The translations under genes were made by a program, and so were the position numbers. A stretch of DNA of 64,000 bases from Streptomyces sp. SAI-127 (GTDB taxonomy: Bacteria > Actinomycetota > Actinomycetes > Streptomycetales > Streptomycetaceae), in contig NZ_JARXYJ010000001.1 in assembly GCF_029894425.1 (NCBI RefSeq), positions 2,418,001-2,482,000 of the forward strand, read 5' to 3'. Shown piece by piece: positions 55,188 through 63,260 of the stretch (the first letter of the stretch is position 1; the number at the start of each line of letters is the position of its first letter). Under the pieces are notes generated by a model. That model was not told where the DNA came from and made no database searches. It saw only the letters and a list, made by a program, of their open reading frames with translations.

Positions 55188-55251
55188 ACAACGCCCGCCC
55201 CCACCGAACCCGCAGCAACCCGCCCAACCGCCGGAGGCATCCGCCTTCGAC
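54984..55251. other. Gene-free remainder of the repeat tract
   Basis: No gene, palindrome or promoter is supported except the right-hand intergenic repeat at 55168-55187. The open frames over 54448-55250 on both strands arise from the repeats and high G/C. Confidence 0.5.
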
Positions 55252-56058
55252 TCAGGACGCTCCGGCGAAATGCCCGCCCACCAGCCCCCGCACCACATCC
55301 AGATCCCGCGCGATCAACGCGTCCAACAGCGCCGTGTGCTCCGCCGCGTCCGCGATCAGGTCCGCCCGCCCCCGCACCGCGGAACCACCCACCAGCGGCC
55401 ACTGAGACCGCCGGTGCAAGTCCTCCGCGATCTGGACCAGTTGCTCGTTCTCCGACAGCAACAGCACCGCGCGGTGGAACGCCCGATCGGCCTCCGCGTA
55501 CGTCGCCCGGCACCCCGACGACGCCGCCCGCACGCTCGCCTCCGCCACCGGACGCAACTCCGCCCACCGCTCCACCGGCACACTCCGGGCCAGCCGCAAC
55601 ACCACCGGCACCTCGATCAGCGCCCGCACCTCGGCCAACTCGGCCAGCTCGCGGGCCCCCCGCTCGACCACCCGGAACCCGCGGTTGGGAACAACCTCGA
55701 CGGCCCCCTCCAGCGCGAGCTGCTGCATGGCCTCCCGCACCGGCGTGGCGGACACCCCGAAGCGCTCCCCCAGCGCGGGCGCCGAGTACACCTCACCCGG
55801 CCGCAGCTCCCCCGTGACCAACGCCGTACGCAAAGCGTCGAGGATCTGCCCCCGCACGGAGGCCCGCTGGACGACAGGTCGCGGAATCGGCACCTCACTG
55901 TGCGTGTGCTCACCCCGGACCCCGGAACCCGCCTCGGCCCGCGCCCGCGCCGCATCGGAGGCCCGCATCTGCGGCGGCACCCGAACCGCGCCAACGGCCA
56001 GGTCCGCGTGCCGCTCCGCACCACCCGTCCCGGCGGAGCCCTGCGCACCCTGCTTCAC
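55252..56058 (-). CDS. GntR-family regulator with FCD ligand domain (FadR subfamily)
   Basis: The 268-residue protein has a disordered N-terminal 60 residues, then the GntR winged helix (RGQILDALRTALVTGELRPG, ALGERFGVSATPVREAMQQL, ALEGAVEVVPNRGFRVVE) and an FCD all-helical effector domain (LAELAEVRALIEVPVVLRLA, AEADRAFHRAVLLLSENEQL, AEHTALLDALIARDLDVVRG, ending with HF). The histidines and the aspartate usual for FCD metal binding are partly visible (DRAFH, AAEH, GGHF). The GTG at 56058 is chosen for GGAGGAGGA just before it; a GTG at 56115 would add 19 residues. It is divergent from the iron-regulated FhuF-type gene. The ligand is unknown. Confidence 0.88.
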   Translation of the reverse strand: MKQGAQGSAGTGGAERHADLAVGAVRVPPQMRASDAARARAEAGSGVRGEHTHSEVPIPRPVVQRASVRGQILDALRTALVTGELRPGEVYSAPALGERFGVSATPVREAMQQLALEGAVEVVPNRGFRVVERGARELAELAEVRALIEVPVVLRLARSVPVERWAELRPVAEASVRAASSGCRATYAEADRAFHRAVLLLSENEQLVQIAEDLHRRSQWPLVGGSAVRGRADLIADAAEHTALLDALIARDLDVVRGLVGGHFAGAS

Positions 56059-56168
56059 GGGTCCTCCTCCGGACGTGTCAGTACTTGGGGTCATTAACGA
56101 GGGCTTGTTACTCACCCGTCAAGCACCTTAGGCGCAGAACGCTCCAGTTCAAATCCCAAAGATCCGGG

Positions 56169-56187
56169 TAAGGTAAGCCTTACCTTT
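56169..56187. promoter_or_regulatory. Probable iron box (DmdR/IdeR-type operator)
   Basis: Arms AAGGTAAG and CTTACCTT (8 of 8) flank a single C. The 19-bp window matches the actinobacterial iron-box consensus (TTAGGTTAGGCTAACCTAA) at about 13 of 19 positions. It lies 28 bases before the ATG of the FhuF-type reductase, where bound repressor would block the promoter when iron is plentiful. Confidence 0.75.
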
Positions 56188-56214
56188 AGACGACTGCGAA
56201 TCGGTGCCCCCCGC

Positions 56215-57084
56215 ATGCCCCTACCGCCGCCCGCCCCCCGTCCGGCTCCCCGCTCCGCCGTCACAGCCGCCTACGCGCGCGTGACCGAGGCCCTCCCGGC
56301 GCTGACGGTCACGGAGCTGCCCGAGGCCACCCCCCTCCCGGCCGGTGACGGCTGGGTCACCGCCGCGGCGCTCGCGGGGAACGGCACCGCCCTGGACACC
56401 TTCCTCGCCTGGGACGACGAGCAGGTCCTCAGGGACAACGCCAGGAAGGGCCGCCCGGACGTGATCGCCGGCTTCGGCCTGCACCGCTACGCCTGGCCGG
56501 CCTGCCTCCTCTTCACGGCACCGTGGTTCCTGCACCGCAGGGTCCCCCGCTACCCGGTGACACAGGTCTCCTACGACCGCACCCGGGGCCCGATGGCCCT
56601 CGCGGTCCACCCGGGCCCGTTCGCCTGCCTCCCGGACGACCCGGCCGCCGCGCTCCCCGGCGCGTACACGGTCCCCGACGAGGAGTCCCTGCGCGCGGAA
56701 CTGAGGGACGCCGTCGCCGAGCACATGGAGCCGCTCCTCGCCGCCTTCGGCCCGCGCATGCGCCGCCGCGGCAGGGCCCTGTGGGGCATGGTGACCGACG
56801 AGATCGTCGAGGGGATCTGGTACGTCGCCGAACTGCTGGGCGAGCAGGAGAAGCGCCGGGCCGAACACGCCCTGGAGCTCCTCCTGCCCGGCACGACGAA
56901 GCCGTTCGTCGGCTCCCCGGCCTTCCGCGTGCTCACGGACCCCGACGGCAGGCCCCTGGCCACACGGGACCGGATCAGCTGCTGCATGTACTACACACTG
57001 GATCCGGACGACACCTGCGCGACCTGCCCGCGCACCTGCGACACGGACCGGATCGCCAAGCTCACGGCGGCCGCTGTCAGTTGA
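56215..57084 (+). CDS. FhuF-type ferric-siderophore reductase, 2Fe-2S
   Basis: The 289-residue protein ends with the FhuF 2Fe-2S signature CCMYYTLDPDDTCATCPRTC: a Cys-Cys pair, then C-x-x-C. The preceding ~230 residues follow the FhuF/IucA-like fold (DVIAGFGLHRYAWPACLLFT, VTQVSYDRTRGPMALAVHPG, LWGMVTDEIVEGIWYVAELL). FhuF enzymes reduce Fe(III) in siderophore complexes in the cytoplasm to release iron. An iron box 28 bases upstream supports iron control. The ATG at 56215 has a poor ribosome site, perhaps leaderless or short-leader translation. It is divergent from the GntR gene and not next to siderophore synthesis genes here. Confidence 0.9.
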   Translation: MPLPPPAPRPAPRSAVTAAYARVTEALPALTVTELPEATPLPAGDGWVTAAALAGNGTALDTFLAWDDEQVLRDNARKGRPDVIAGFGLHRYAWPACLLFTAPWFLHRRVPRYPVTQVSYDRTRGPMALAVHPGPFACLPDDPAAALPGAYTVPDEESLRAELRDAVAEHMEPLLAAFGPRMRRRGRALWGMVTDEIVEGIWYVAELLGEQEKRRAEHALELLLPGTTKPFVGSPAFRVLTDPDGRPLATRDRISCCMYYTLDPDDTCATCPRTCDTDRIAKLTAAAVS

Positions 57085-57398
57085 GGTCCCGTCAGAGGGA
57101 CCCCGCCGCAGACCCCGTTCCCGTGTCCCGTAAGATCAACGCCGACTGGGACGCCCGTTCGGTTACAGGCAATTCACAACTTCCTCACTTGCCGCAGGAA
57201 CTTTCCGTGGAACCACCCGTACGGGTAGTCTTATTCGAACTCAACTCCCGCCCCTCAAGCGGCAGTTCGAGCAGAACGCCGCCCTGGGCAACCCCTTGCA
57301 CTTCCTTGGCGGCCTCTTGCCCCGAAAACGCCTGAGGGCCGTTGGGATTGGGCCACTATGGCGGGCGTTACGCCCTATCCCAATGCAAGGGACCCCAG
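57085..57398. promoter_or_regulatory. Control region and 5' leader of the DUF2637 gene
   Basis: The 314-bp region has no gene. ACCCGTACGGGT at 57215-57226 is a perfect 12-bp palindrome. Near the start codon is a nested hairpin: TTGGGAT (57342-57348) with ATCCCAA (57377-57383), enclosing GGGCG-tta-CGCCC (57363-57375). The hairpin ends four bases before the AAGGGA ribosome site at 57387-57392, so it could affect translation. Confidence 0.5.
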
Positions 57399-58436
57399 AT
57401 GAGACTGACCGACATATCGCTGAACTGGTTGCTTCCGGGCGCCGTACTGCTCCTGGGCATGCTGGCGGCGGTAGCGGTGCTCGCGCGGAGCAAGCGGTCC
57501 GGCGGGGAGCACGCGAAAGACGACTCGTGGGAGCGGAGCGAGGAGCGCCGCAGGCGCAAGGAGGCCATATATGGCACCGCCTCCTATGTCCTTCTGTTCT
57601 GCTGTGCGGCGGTTGCCGCCGCCCTCTCCTTCCACGGTCTGGTGGGCTTCGGCCAGCAGAACCTGAACCTGTCCGGCGGCTGGGAATACCTCGTCCCGTT
57701 CGGCCTGGACGGCGCGGCGATGTTCTGTTCCGTGCTCGCGGTGCGCGAGGCCAGCCACGGTGACGCGGCCCTCGGCTCCCGGATACTCGTGTGGACGTTC
57801 GCCGGTGCGGCGGCCTGGTTCAACTGGGTGCACGCGCCCAGGGGGTTCGGCCACGACGGCGCGCCGCAGTTCTTCTCCGGCATGTCCCTCTCGGCCGCCG
57901 TCCTCTTCGACCGCGCGCTGAAGCAGACCCGTAAGGCCGCTCTGCGCGAGCAGGGTCTGGTGCCGCGTCCGCTGCCCCAGATCCGCATCGTCCGCTGGGT
58001 GAGGGCGCCGCGTGAGACGTACAAGGCCTGGTCGCTGATGCTGCTGGAGAACGTGCGCAGCCTCGACGAGGCGGTCGACGAGGTCCGCGAGGACCAGCGT
58101 GAGAAGGAAGCGGCCCGACTGCGTCGGCGCGGCGAGCAGCGCGTGGAGCGCGCCCAGCTCAAGGCGATCAGCCGAGGGCACCGCGGCTTCGTCGGCCGGG
58201 GCGGCGGGCGCCAGTTGGAGTCCCCGGCGGCCCCGGCTCTGGAGCGAGCCTCCGCGGAGCCTGCCATACCCAACCCGGACCCGCTGCCCGTACGCCAGCG
58301 TCCCTCACTTCAGCCCGTCCGCGGCGCGTCTGAGTCGCACTCCGTCGACCTCACCGCGGAGGACGACACAATGGCCCTGCCGCGTCTCGACTCGCTGGAG
58401 CGCAAACTCAAGGATCTTGAGCAGCAGTTCGGCTGA
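57399..58436 (+). CDS. DUF2637 membrane protein
   Basis: The 345-residue protein has an N-terminal membrane helix (NWLLPGAVLLLGMLAAVAVL), a basic loop, then a DUF2637 segment with three more helices (IYGTASYVLLFCCAAVAAAL, YLVPFGLDGAAMFCSVLAV, ILVWTFAGAAAWFNWVHAP). A long charged cytoplasmic tail follows (QREKEAARLRRRGEQRVERA), ending in a short coiled coil (LERKLKDLEQQFG). DUF2637 domains occur in Streptomyces plasmid spread (Spd) proteins and in chromosomal homologues like this one. The start at 57399 (MRLTDISLN) follows AAGGGA. It is convergent with an RsbW-like ATPase over a long hairpin. Its cellular role is unknown. Confidence 0.82.
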   Translation: MRLTDISLNWLLPGAVLLLGMLAAVAVLARSKRSGGEHAKDDSWERSEERRRRKEAIYGTASYVLLFCCAAVAAALSFHGLVGFGQQNLNLSGGWEYLVPFGLDGAAMFCSVLAVREASHGDAALGSRILVWTFAGAAAWFNWVHAPRGFGHDGAPQFFSGMSLSAAVLFDRALKQTRKAALREQGLVPRPLPQIRIVRWVRAPRETYKAWSLMLLENVRSLDEAVDEVREDQREKEAARLRRRGEQRVERAQLKAISRGHRGFVGRGGGRQLESPAAPALERASAEPAIPNPDPLPVRQRPSLQPVRGASESHSVDLTAEDDTMALPRLDSLERKLKDLEQQFG

Positions 58437-58486
58437 GGCGAAAGCCAAGGCCAAGGCCTGAAGGGCGCGGCCGAGAGGCCGGAGCA

Positions 58487-58533
58487 CCACGGGAGGGGGG
58501 CGTGACCGACGCGGTCACGCCCCCCTCCCGTGG
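58487..58533. terminator. Bidirectional 21-bp-stem terminator
   Basis: A perfect 21-bp stem (outer CCACGGGAGGGGGG, inner CGTGACC and complements) with a GACGC loop lies between the convergent DUF2637 and ATPase genes; it ends one base before the ATPase stop. It is the longest perfect hairpin I found in the window. Confidence 0.9.
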
Positions 58534-58534
58534 T

Positions 58535-59017
58535 TCACGCCGTTCCGGCGTCGAGTTCGAACCAGACGGCCTTGCCCACGCCGTGTGCCCGTACACCCCA
58601 GGCGTCCGCGAGGGACTGCACCAGGACCAGGCCCCTGCCGTGTGTACCGTCATCGGCGTTCGGTACACGCATCCGGGGTCTGCGGGCGACGAAGTCCCGC
58701 ACCTCGACCCTCAGCGCCCGGGGCCCCACCGTGGCCGTGACGACCGCGTCGTGGTCTGTGTGCACGAGTGCGTTGGTGACGAGTTCACTGGTGAGCAGTT
58801 CGGCTATCTCGGATCGTCCGGGCCTCCCCCAATGTCGTAACAGCTCGCGCAAGGCCCTGCGTGTCTCAGGTACGGCCCCCAGGTCCGCCTGCTCCAGTCT
58901 GCGCCGGAGCTGAGGCGACTGCGCCTGCTCCAGGGCGCTGTCCGCCTTCTCCTCCACGGTCTTTGCCGAGAAGGCCCCTACTGTCGTGGGACCGCCTCCT
59001 CGTGCCTGCCTCTTCAT
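58535..59017 (-). CDS. RsbW-like ATP-binding protein (HATPase_c, anti-sigma type)
   Basis: The 160-residue protein has the GHKL fold of Streptomyces regulatory ATPases: helix VPETRRALRELLRHWG, N-box ELLTSELVTNALVHTD, strand-G1 region RALRVEVRDFVARRPRMRVP and G2 box THGRGLVLVQSLADAWGVR. In active family members these bind Mg-ATP to phosphorylate anti-anti-sigma factors. The Asp of the G1 box (VRDF) is present, but the loop after it lacks the usual Gly. The N-terminal 45 residues are an extension rich in Arg/Gly and Glu. ATG at 59017. Substrate partner unknown. Confidence 0.85.
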   Translation of the reverse strand: MKRQARGGGPTTVGAFSAKTVEEKADSALEQAQSPQLRRRLEQADLGAVPETRRALRELLRHWGRPGRSEIAELLTSELVTNALVHTDHDAVVTATVGPRALRVEVRDFVARRPRMRVPNADDGTHGRGLVLVQSLADAWGVRAHGVGKAVWFELDAGTA

Positions 59018-59761
59018 GACCCCCGCCCGCGTGCCGATGTCGGTTCCCCTCCTGCTCGAACACGTTCACGGGGATCCATGCCCCGTAGTTCATGCGGCAG
59101 TCATGTCGAATCGTCAACGACCAGGTGTTCGGCCACGTTTGCGGTGGCGACCACGGCCATGCCGACAGGGCGGACGAATCCCGGGCCACGCCCCGCGGAC
59201 CGCCGCGCACGGCCGCGCGGCTCCAATGGGGCGGCGCCCCGCGGCGGTCCGTACGGCCCGCACGACACGCGGCGCGTGTGCCGCCGGCCCCCTCCGCGCG
59301 GCATGTGCCCTGCGAACCGGTGTCGGGGTACCGGACGCCACGGGCGCCGCGCAGCCCTTCACGCCGGGAAGGCGCGGCAAATCACCTGGTCGGCGGGGTG
59401 GTTCCGAGGGACGCGAGAAGTGGGCCGACCTGGGCATCCGGGCGGGGACCGGCCCTGGATTCACCCCTTCCGGTCCGGGCCGCGAGGTGCGGAGCCTGCC
59501 GTACGACGACCCGCGCGCCCCCTGAAACGGCGTGCACCCCCACCACCGGCACCCGCCGATCGGGCCCGGTGAGCGGAGGTGAGCCGGTGCATCCGTTCCC
59601 GGAGGCGGCAGCCGGGCCCGCGGTGCCGCAGGTCTGCTGAGCCACATGGCTCCGGGACACCGGGGCCACCGGGCATGGGCCGATCTGCCGACCCCGCGCT
59701 GCCGACCTCGCCGTACCCGACGAACGGGTGTGGCGGTCGGGAAACTGGCCGGAATCCGCCG
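59018..59761. other. 744-bp gene-free region
   Basis: Several open frames exist on both strands but none has a ribosome site, family motif or natural amino-acid composition; they are rich in Arg, Pro and Ala as expected from random high-G/C DNA. The segment next to 59017 should carry the promoter of the RsbW-like gene. Confidence 0.5.
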
Positions 59762-60226
59762 CTACTTGCCTGCGAGGCCCTTGGTGCCGATGTGGAAGAT
59801 CTTGTGGCTGCCGCGGGTCATGTCGACGACGAGGGTGCTGGTCTGGCCGGCACTCCAGGTGAGGGTGACGACGGCCTCCGTGTGGTCGGCGGTGCCGTTG
59901 TCGGTGACCTTCCAGGCGAGGGGCACGTTCTGGGCGCGCAGGACGCCGTCGGCGTGCTCCTTGTCCTCCCAGGCGTTCAGTTCCTTCTGGAAGGCCGGTG
60001 TGAGGTAGTGCGATCGGAGCGCGTCCTGGAGGTGACCGCCGCCCTCGTCGTTGACCGCGTCGATGTAGGCGCCGTAGAAGTCGGCGATGCGGGTGATGTC
60101 GTCGGACGGCTTCCCGCTGACGCTGCGCGGTGCTCCGGCGGAGGCCTGGGCGGTGATGCCGAGGCCGAGGGCCAGGGCGAGGCCGACGGCCAGGGTGGTG
60201 CGGCGGGTCGCCTTGGTCGTGTTCAT
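59762..60226 (-). CDS. Secreted protein, NTF2-like
   Basis: The 154-residue protein has a Sec signal peptide (MNTTKATRRTTLAVGLALAL, cleavage near AQASAGA) and one compact domain: ITRIADFYGAYIDAVNDEGG, LQDALRSHYLTPAFQKELNA, then strands NVPLAWKVTDNGTADHTEAV and STLVVDMTRGSHKIFHIGTK. The helix-then-sheet order and the central tryptophan fit the NTF2/DUF3828-like secreted proteins. No catalytic residue is evident. The ATG at 60226 follows GGGGAA. It follows another secreted protein gene on the same strand, 116 bases away. Confidence 0.7.
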   Translation of the reverse strand: MNTTKATRRTTLAVGLALALGLGITAQASAGAPRSVSGKPSDDITRIADFYGAYIDAVNDEGGGHLQDALRSHYLTPAFQKELNAWEDKEHADGVLRAQNVPLAWKVTDNGTADHTEAVVTLTWSAGQTSTLVVDMTRGSHKIFHIGTKGLAGK

Positions 60227-60342
60227 CCGTGTTCCCCGTTTTCTTTCTGAGTCTTTCTGGGTCTTTCCGGGTCTTGCCGATGGTGGTGCGATCCAGGCGG
60301 GGCCGCCCGCCCGACCCCCGTGCGGGAGGGCGGCCCCGGCTC

Positions 60343-60954
60343 TCAGTGGAGCTTGTTCACCGCGGTGGAGGTCGTCTTCTTGAAGGCCTTCACCGGGGCA
60401 CTGGAGAAGTCGCCCATCTGGGACCACTCCACGACGGTGACGGTCCGGTCGTCCCGGCCGACGGACAGCAGGCGGATGTCGGTGGCGCCGTCCGAGTGCT
60501 CCGTGTGCAGGCCGTGCACCCGGGCGCCCTCCTCGACCGCGACCTTGCCGTAGTCCTTGTACGTCGCCTCGAGCTCCGGGTCGCCCTGTTCGAGGCGGTC
60601 CGCGCAGGTGCGGATCTCCTTGTTCATGCGGGTGGCGAGGGCCGAGGCCTTGGCCTTGGTGCCGACCTCGATCGTCAGCTGGCGGGCGCTGGTCTCCAGT
60701 TCGGTGCGGAAGTCGCGGTACCGGGAGTCGTAGCCCGGCAGCGCGTCCTCGAGGCAGAGCAGCAGTTCGTCCGGGACGCCGTCGGTCACCTTGCCCGCCG
60801 TCCAGGCGGACGAGGGGTGCGGTGGGAGGTCGGCGGCCGAGAGGAACTTGGGCGCGGCCGGCGCGGCCCCGGCCTGCACGGCGAGTGTGACGCCGAGCAC
60901 GAGGCCGGTGAGAGAGAGTACGGTGAGCGCGCCTGCTCGGGTGCGCTTGGGCAT
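60343..60954 (-). CDS. Secreted protein of unknown function
   Basis: The 203-residue protein has a Sec signal (MPKRTRAGALTVLSLTGLVL, cleavage near AGAAPAA) and a mature domain with two likely disulfide Cys (ELLLCLEDAL, IRTCADRLEQ). Its helices are amphipathic (YRDFRTELETSARQL, KAKASALATRMNKEIRTCAD), and a C-terminal sheet reads RLLSVGRDDRTVTVVEWSQM. GGGGGAC lies before the ATG at 60954. I do not recognise the family. The next gene downstream on the strand is also secreted; they may share a transcript. Confidence 0.7.
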   Translation of the reverse strand: MPKRTRAGALTVLSLTGLVLGVTLAVQAGAAPAAPKFLSAADLPPHPSSAWTAGKVTDGVPDELLLCLEDALPGYDSRYRDFRTELETSARQLTIEVGTKAKASALATRMNKEIRTCADRLEQGDPELEATYKDYGKVAVEEGARVHGLHTEHSDGATDIRLLSVGRDDRTVTVVEWSQMGDFSSAPVKAFKKTTSTAVNKLH

Positions 60955-61168
60955 GGGTGTCCCCCGTGAGATACGTGCATGGGTGTGGGATGCCGCGACG
61001 ACGACGGCGGATGGTCGGTCCGGCCCGGTCGGTGCGACACCAAGAGCATCAGCGGTCACACGGGGCGGATGCAACACGGGACACGGGATCCGTCTGCATG
61101 GAACCATCCCAGGCCGTCTGACGTGCAGGTATAGGGAGTGCCTGGGATACGGGATCAGGGGGGAATCG

Positions 61169-62870
61169 TTGTCGGCACCGGAACCACAGGACGATGTCCA
61201 GGAGTTCGCGGCCCTGCTGCGGCGGCTGAAGGAGCGCACGGACCGCAGCTACGGTTCGCTGGCCAGGCGGCTGAACATGAACACCTCGACCCTGCACCGG
61301 TACTGCGCGGGCGACGCGGTACCGGTCGACTTCGCACCGGCGGAACGGTTCGCGGCGCTGTGCGGGGCATCGGCCGAGGAGCGGATGGATCTGCACCGAC
61401 TGTGGCTCTCGGCGGTGGCGGCCCGACAGCGGCCACGGGCCGGGGAGGCGGCGGGGGCACCGGGGCAGGACGAGGCGGCGACCGCGAGTGCGTCTGCTGA
61501 CGCGGCGGCGGGGACGGTCGCCACTACGGCAACGGAAGCAGTGGTCGGCGAGGGCAGCGGGGCGGGGGCACCTGACGGCGCGACGGCGACGGCCGACCGG
61601 GCACCCGCGGCAGATGGCGGTACGTCAGCGACAGCCGACGGGGTGAACGCGGCGACCGCAGCGGTGGGCGGCGGCGCGGCGCGGGACGCCGCGGGGGCCA
61701 GCAGCGCGGTGATCGGTAGTGCGGTGAGCGGCGGCGCGGCGGTCGGCGGCGCGGCTGGCGAGGTGAACGCGGCGACAAACAGCCACCCGGTGGGCGACGG
61801 CGCGGCGAGCGGCAGCGCGGCCGGCGCGGCAGCGGGCGGCGGCGCGGCCGGTGAAGTGGGCGCGAACATCGCGGGTGAGGGGGACGCCTTGCTCGCGGGG
61901 CGCGGTGCTCCTGCGCGCCGCCCCTGGTACCGCCGTCGGCGCGTCGCCGTGGCCGCGGCCGCCGCGGTGGCGCTTCTCGCCACGCTGGGGAGCCTGTCGG
62001 CGCTGCCCTCGGGGCGTCCCGCATCGGACGAGGTCGCCCAGGCCCCGGACCCGTCGTCCCCTACGACCAGGACGGCGCCGGGCTCGCCCGGCCACTCCCC
62101 GTCCAAGTCGCCGAGCCCCTCCGCCACCTCCGGCTCCCCGGCGCCCAAGGGATCCCGGAACAGCCCCTCCGCGTCGGCGACGGATGGCGGCGCCGCCACG
62201 AAGGGCACCGGCAAGTCCGGGCAGCAGGGAACCGCCACCGGCACCCCGCTCACCTGGACCGTCAACTCCCATGTCTGGAACGCGGGCTGCGGCCACGACT
62301 ACGTCATCGACAAGCCGCCCGCCCAGGTCCCGCCGCCCCCGACGGCCCAGGACGCCGCGAACTGGGCGGGCACGCTGGGTGCGATCCACGGTCGGCAGAC
62401 CATGGTGCAGATCTCGGTGCAGGGCCGGAACTCGACGGCCGTCGTCCTCGAGGACCTCCGGGTCCGGGTCGTCTCGCGCGGGACCCCCGGCCAAGGGCAA
62501 CGCGTATGCCATGGACCAGGGTTGCGGAGGCGCGCTCACCCCGCGCTACTTCTCCGTCGACCTGGACAAGGACCGGCCGATCGCCCACTCGCAGTCCGGC
62601 AACGACGGCGAGAACGTCATCCCGGCCGTCAGGATGCCCTACCGCGTCTCCTCCGAGGACCCGGAGGTGCTGCTGGTCACGGCGGAGACCGAGGGCTGTG
62701 ACTGCGGTTGGTACCTCGAACTGGACTGGTCCTCCCAGGGCCGCACCGGCACGGTCCGCGTCGACGACAGCGGCCGCCCGTTCCGTACGACCGCCATCAA
62801 GGGCCTGCCCCGCTACTGGTACGGCACGAACACCGCGGGTGAGCGGGCCTGGGTGGACTACGACAGCTAG
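61169..62870 (+). CDS. HTH-membrane-extracellular one-component regulator, frameshifted
   Basis: Restored, the protein has about 566 residues. The N-terminal cytoplasmic helix-turn-helix reads QEFAALLRRLKERTDRSYGS, LARRLNMNTSTLHRYCAGDA. A very long Ala/Gly-rich linker (to about 250), one membrane helix (VAVAAAAAVALLATLGSLSA at about 258-277) and a Ser/Pro linker follow. The extracellular domain has Cys pairs (NAGCGHDYVIDKPP, MDQGCGGALTPRYFSVDLDK, TEGCDCGWYLELDW). At 62484-62488 a run of five C's shifts the frame; four would join EDLRVRVVSRGTP to AKGNAYAMDQGC and give the conserved ending. The start is a TTG after GGGGGAA. Such proteins occur widely in Streptomyces, function unknown. Confidence 0.78.
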
Positions 62871-63235
62871 GAGCCGGCCGCGGACCCCACACGGTGAGCC
62901 GTGCCGTCGGGGTCCACGTAGGCGAACTCCCGCAGTCCGTAAGGCGTGTCGGCCGGCTCGGCGAAGCGTCCCTCGACGCCGGAAGCGACCCACTCGGCAT
63001 GGACGGCGTCGGCGTCACTCACGTACAGATAGACGACGGCTCCGGTGCGCAGAGGGTCGTGCTCGGACCACTCGCTGAGGTGCATCGAGACCGAGCCCCG
63101 CTCGACGTAGCCGTACCGCTGCGGACCGTCGTAGGCACGCGCGGCGAAGCCCAGCCGACGGTATCGCTCCAGGGCCGCGGCGAGGTTCCGGACCGGGACG
63201 ACGGGCGCGACTTCGGTGAAGGCGATTTCTGGCAT
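62867..63235 (-). CDS. VOC-superfamily (bleomycin-resistance-like) protein
   Basis: The 122-residue protein has paired beta-alpha-beta-beta-beta units: VAPVVPVRNLAAALERYRRL, GFAARAYDGPQRYGYVERGS, SMHLSEWSEHDP and YLYVSDADAVHAEWVASGVE, ending FAYVDPDGTAHRVGSA. It matches small VOC proteins annotated as bleomycin-resistance-like, which bind ligands without metal. Canonical glyoxalase metal ligands are not complete. The ATG at 63235 is 25 bases after the stop of the PoxB-like gene, on the same strand. Its stop overlaps the convergent regulator gene by four bases. Actual ligand unknown. Confidence 0.8.
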   Translation of the reverse strand: MPEIAFTEVAPVVPVRNLAAALERYRRLGFAARAYDGPQRYGYVERGSVSMHLSEWSEHDPLRTGAVVYLYVSDADAVHAEWVASGVEGRFAEPADTPYGLREFAYVDPDGTAHRVGSAAGS

Positions 63236-63260
63236 ACGGCCAGTCTTGCACCCACGGGGC

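Noticed and set aside
56130..56165. tRNA-like T-arm text (GTTCAAATCCC)
   Set aside because: No acceptor stem, anticodon arm or matching 5' half could be folded around it.
59114..59647. Long open frames on both strands between the RsbW-like gene and the secreted protein
   Set aside because: They are Arg/Pro/Ala-rich readings of G/C-rich DNA with no ribosome site or motif.
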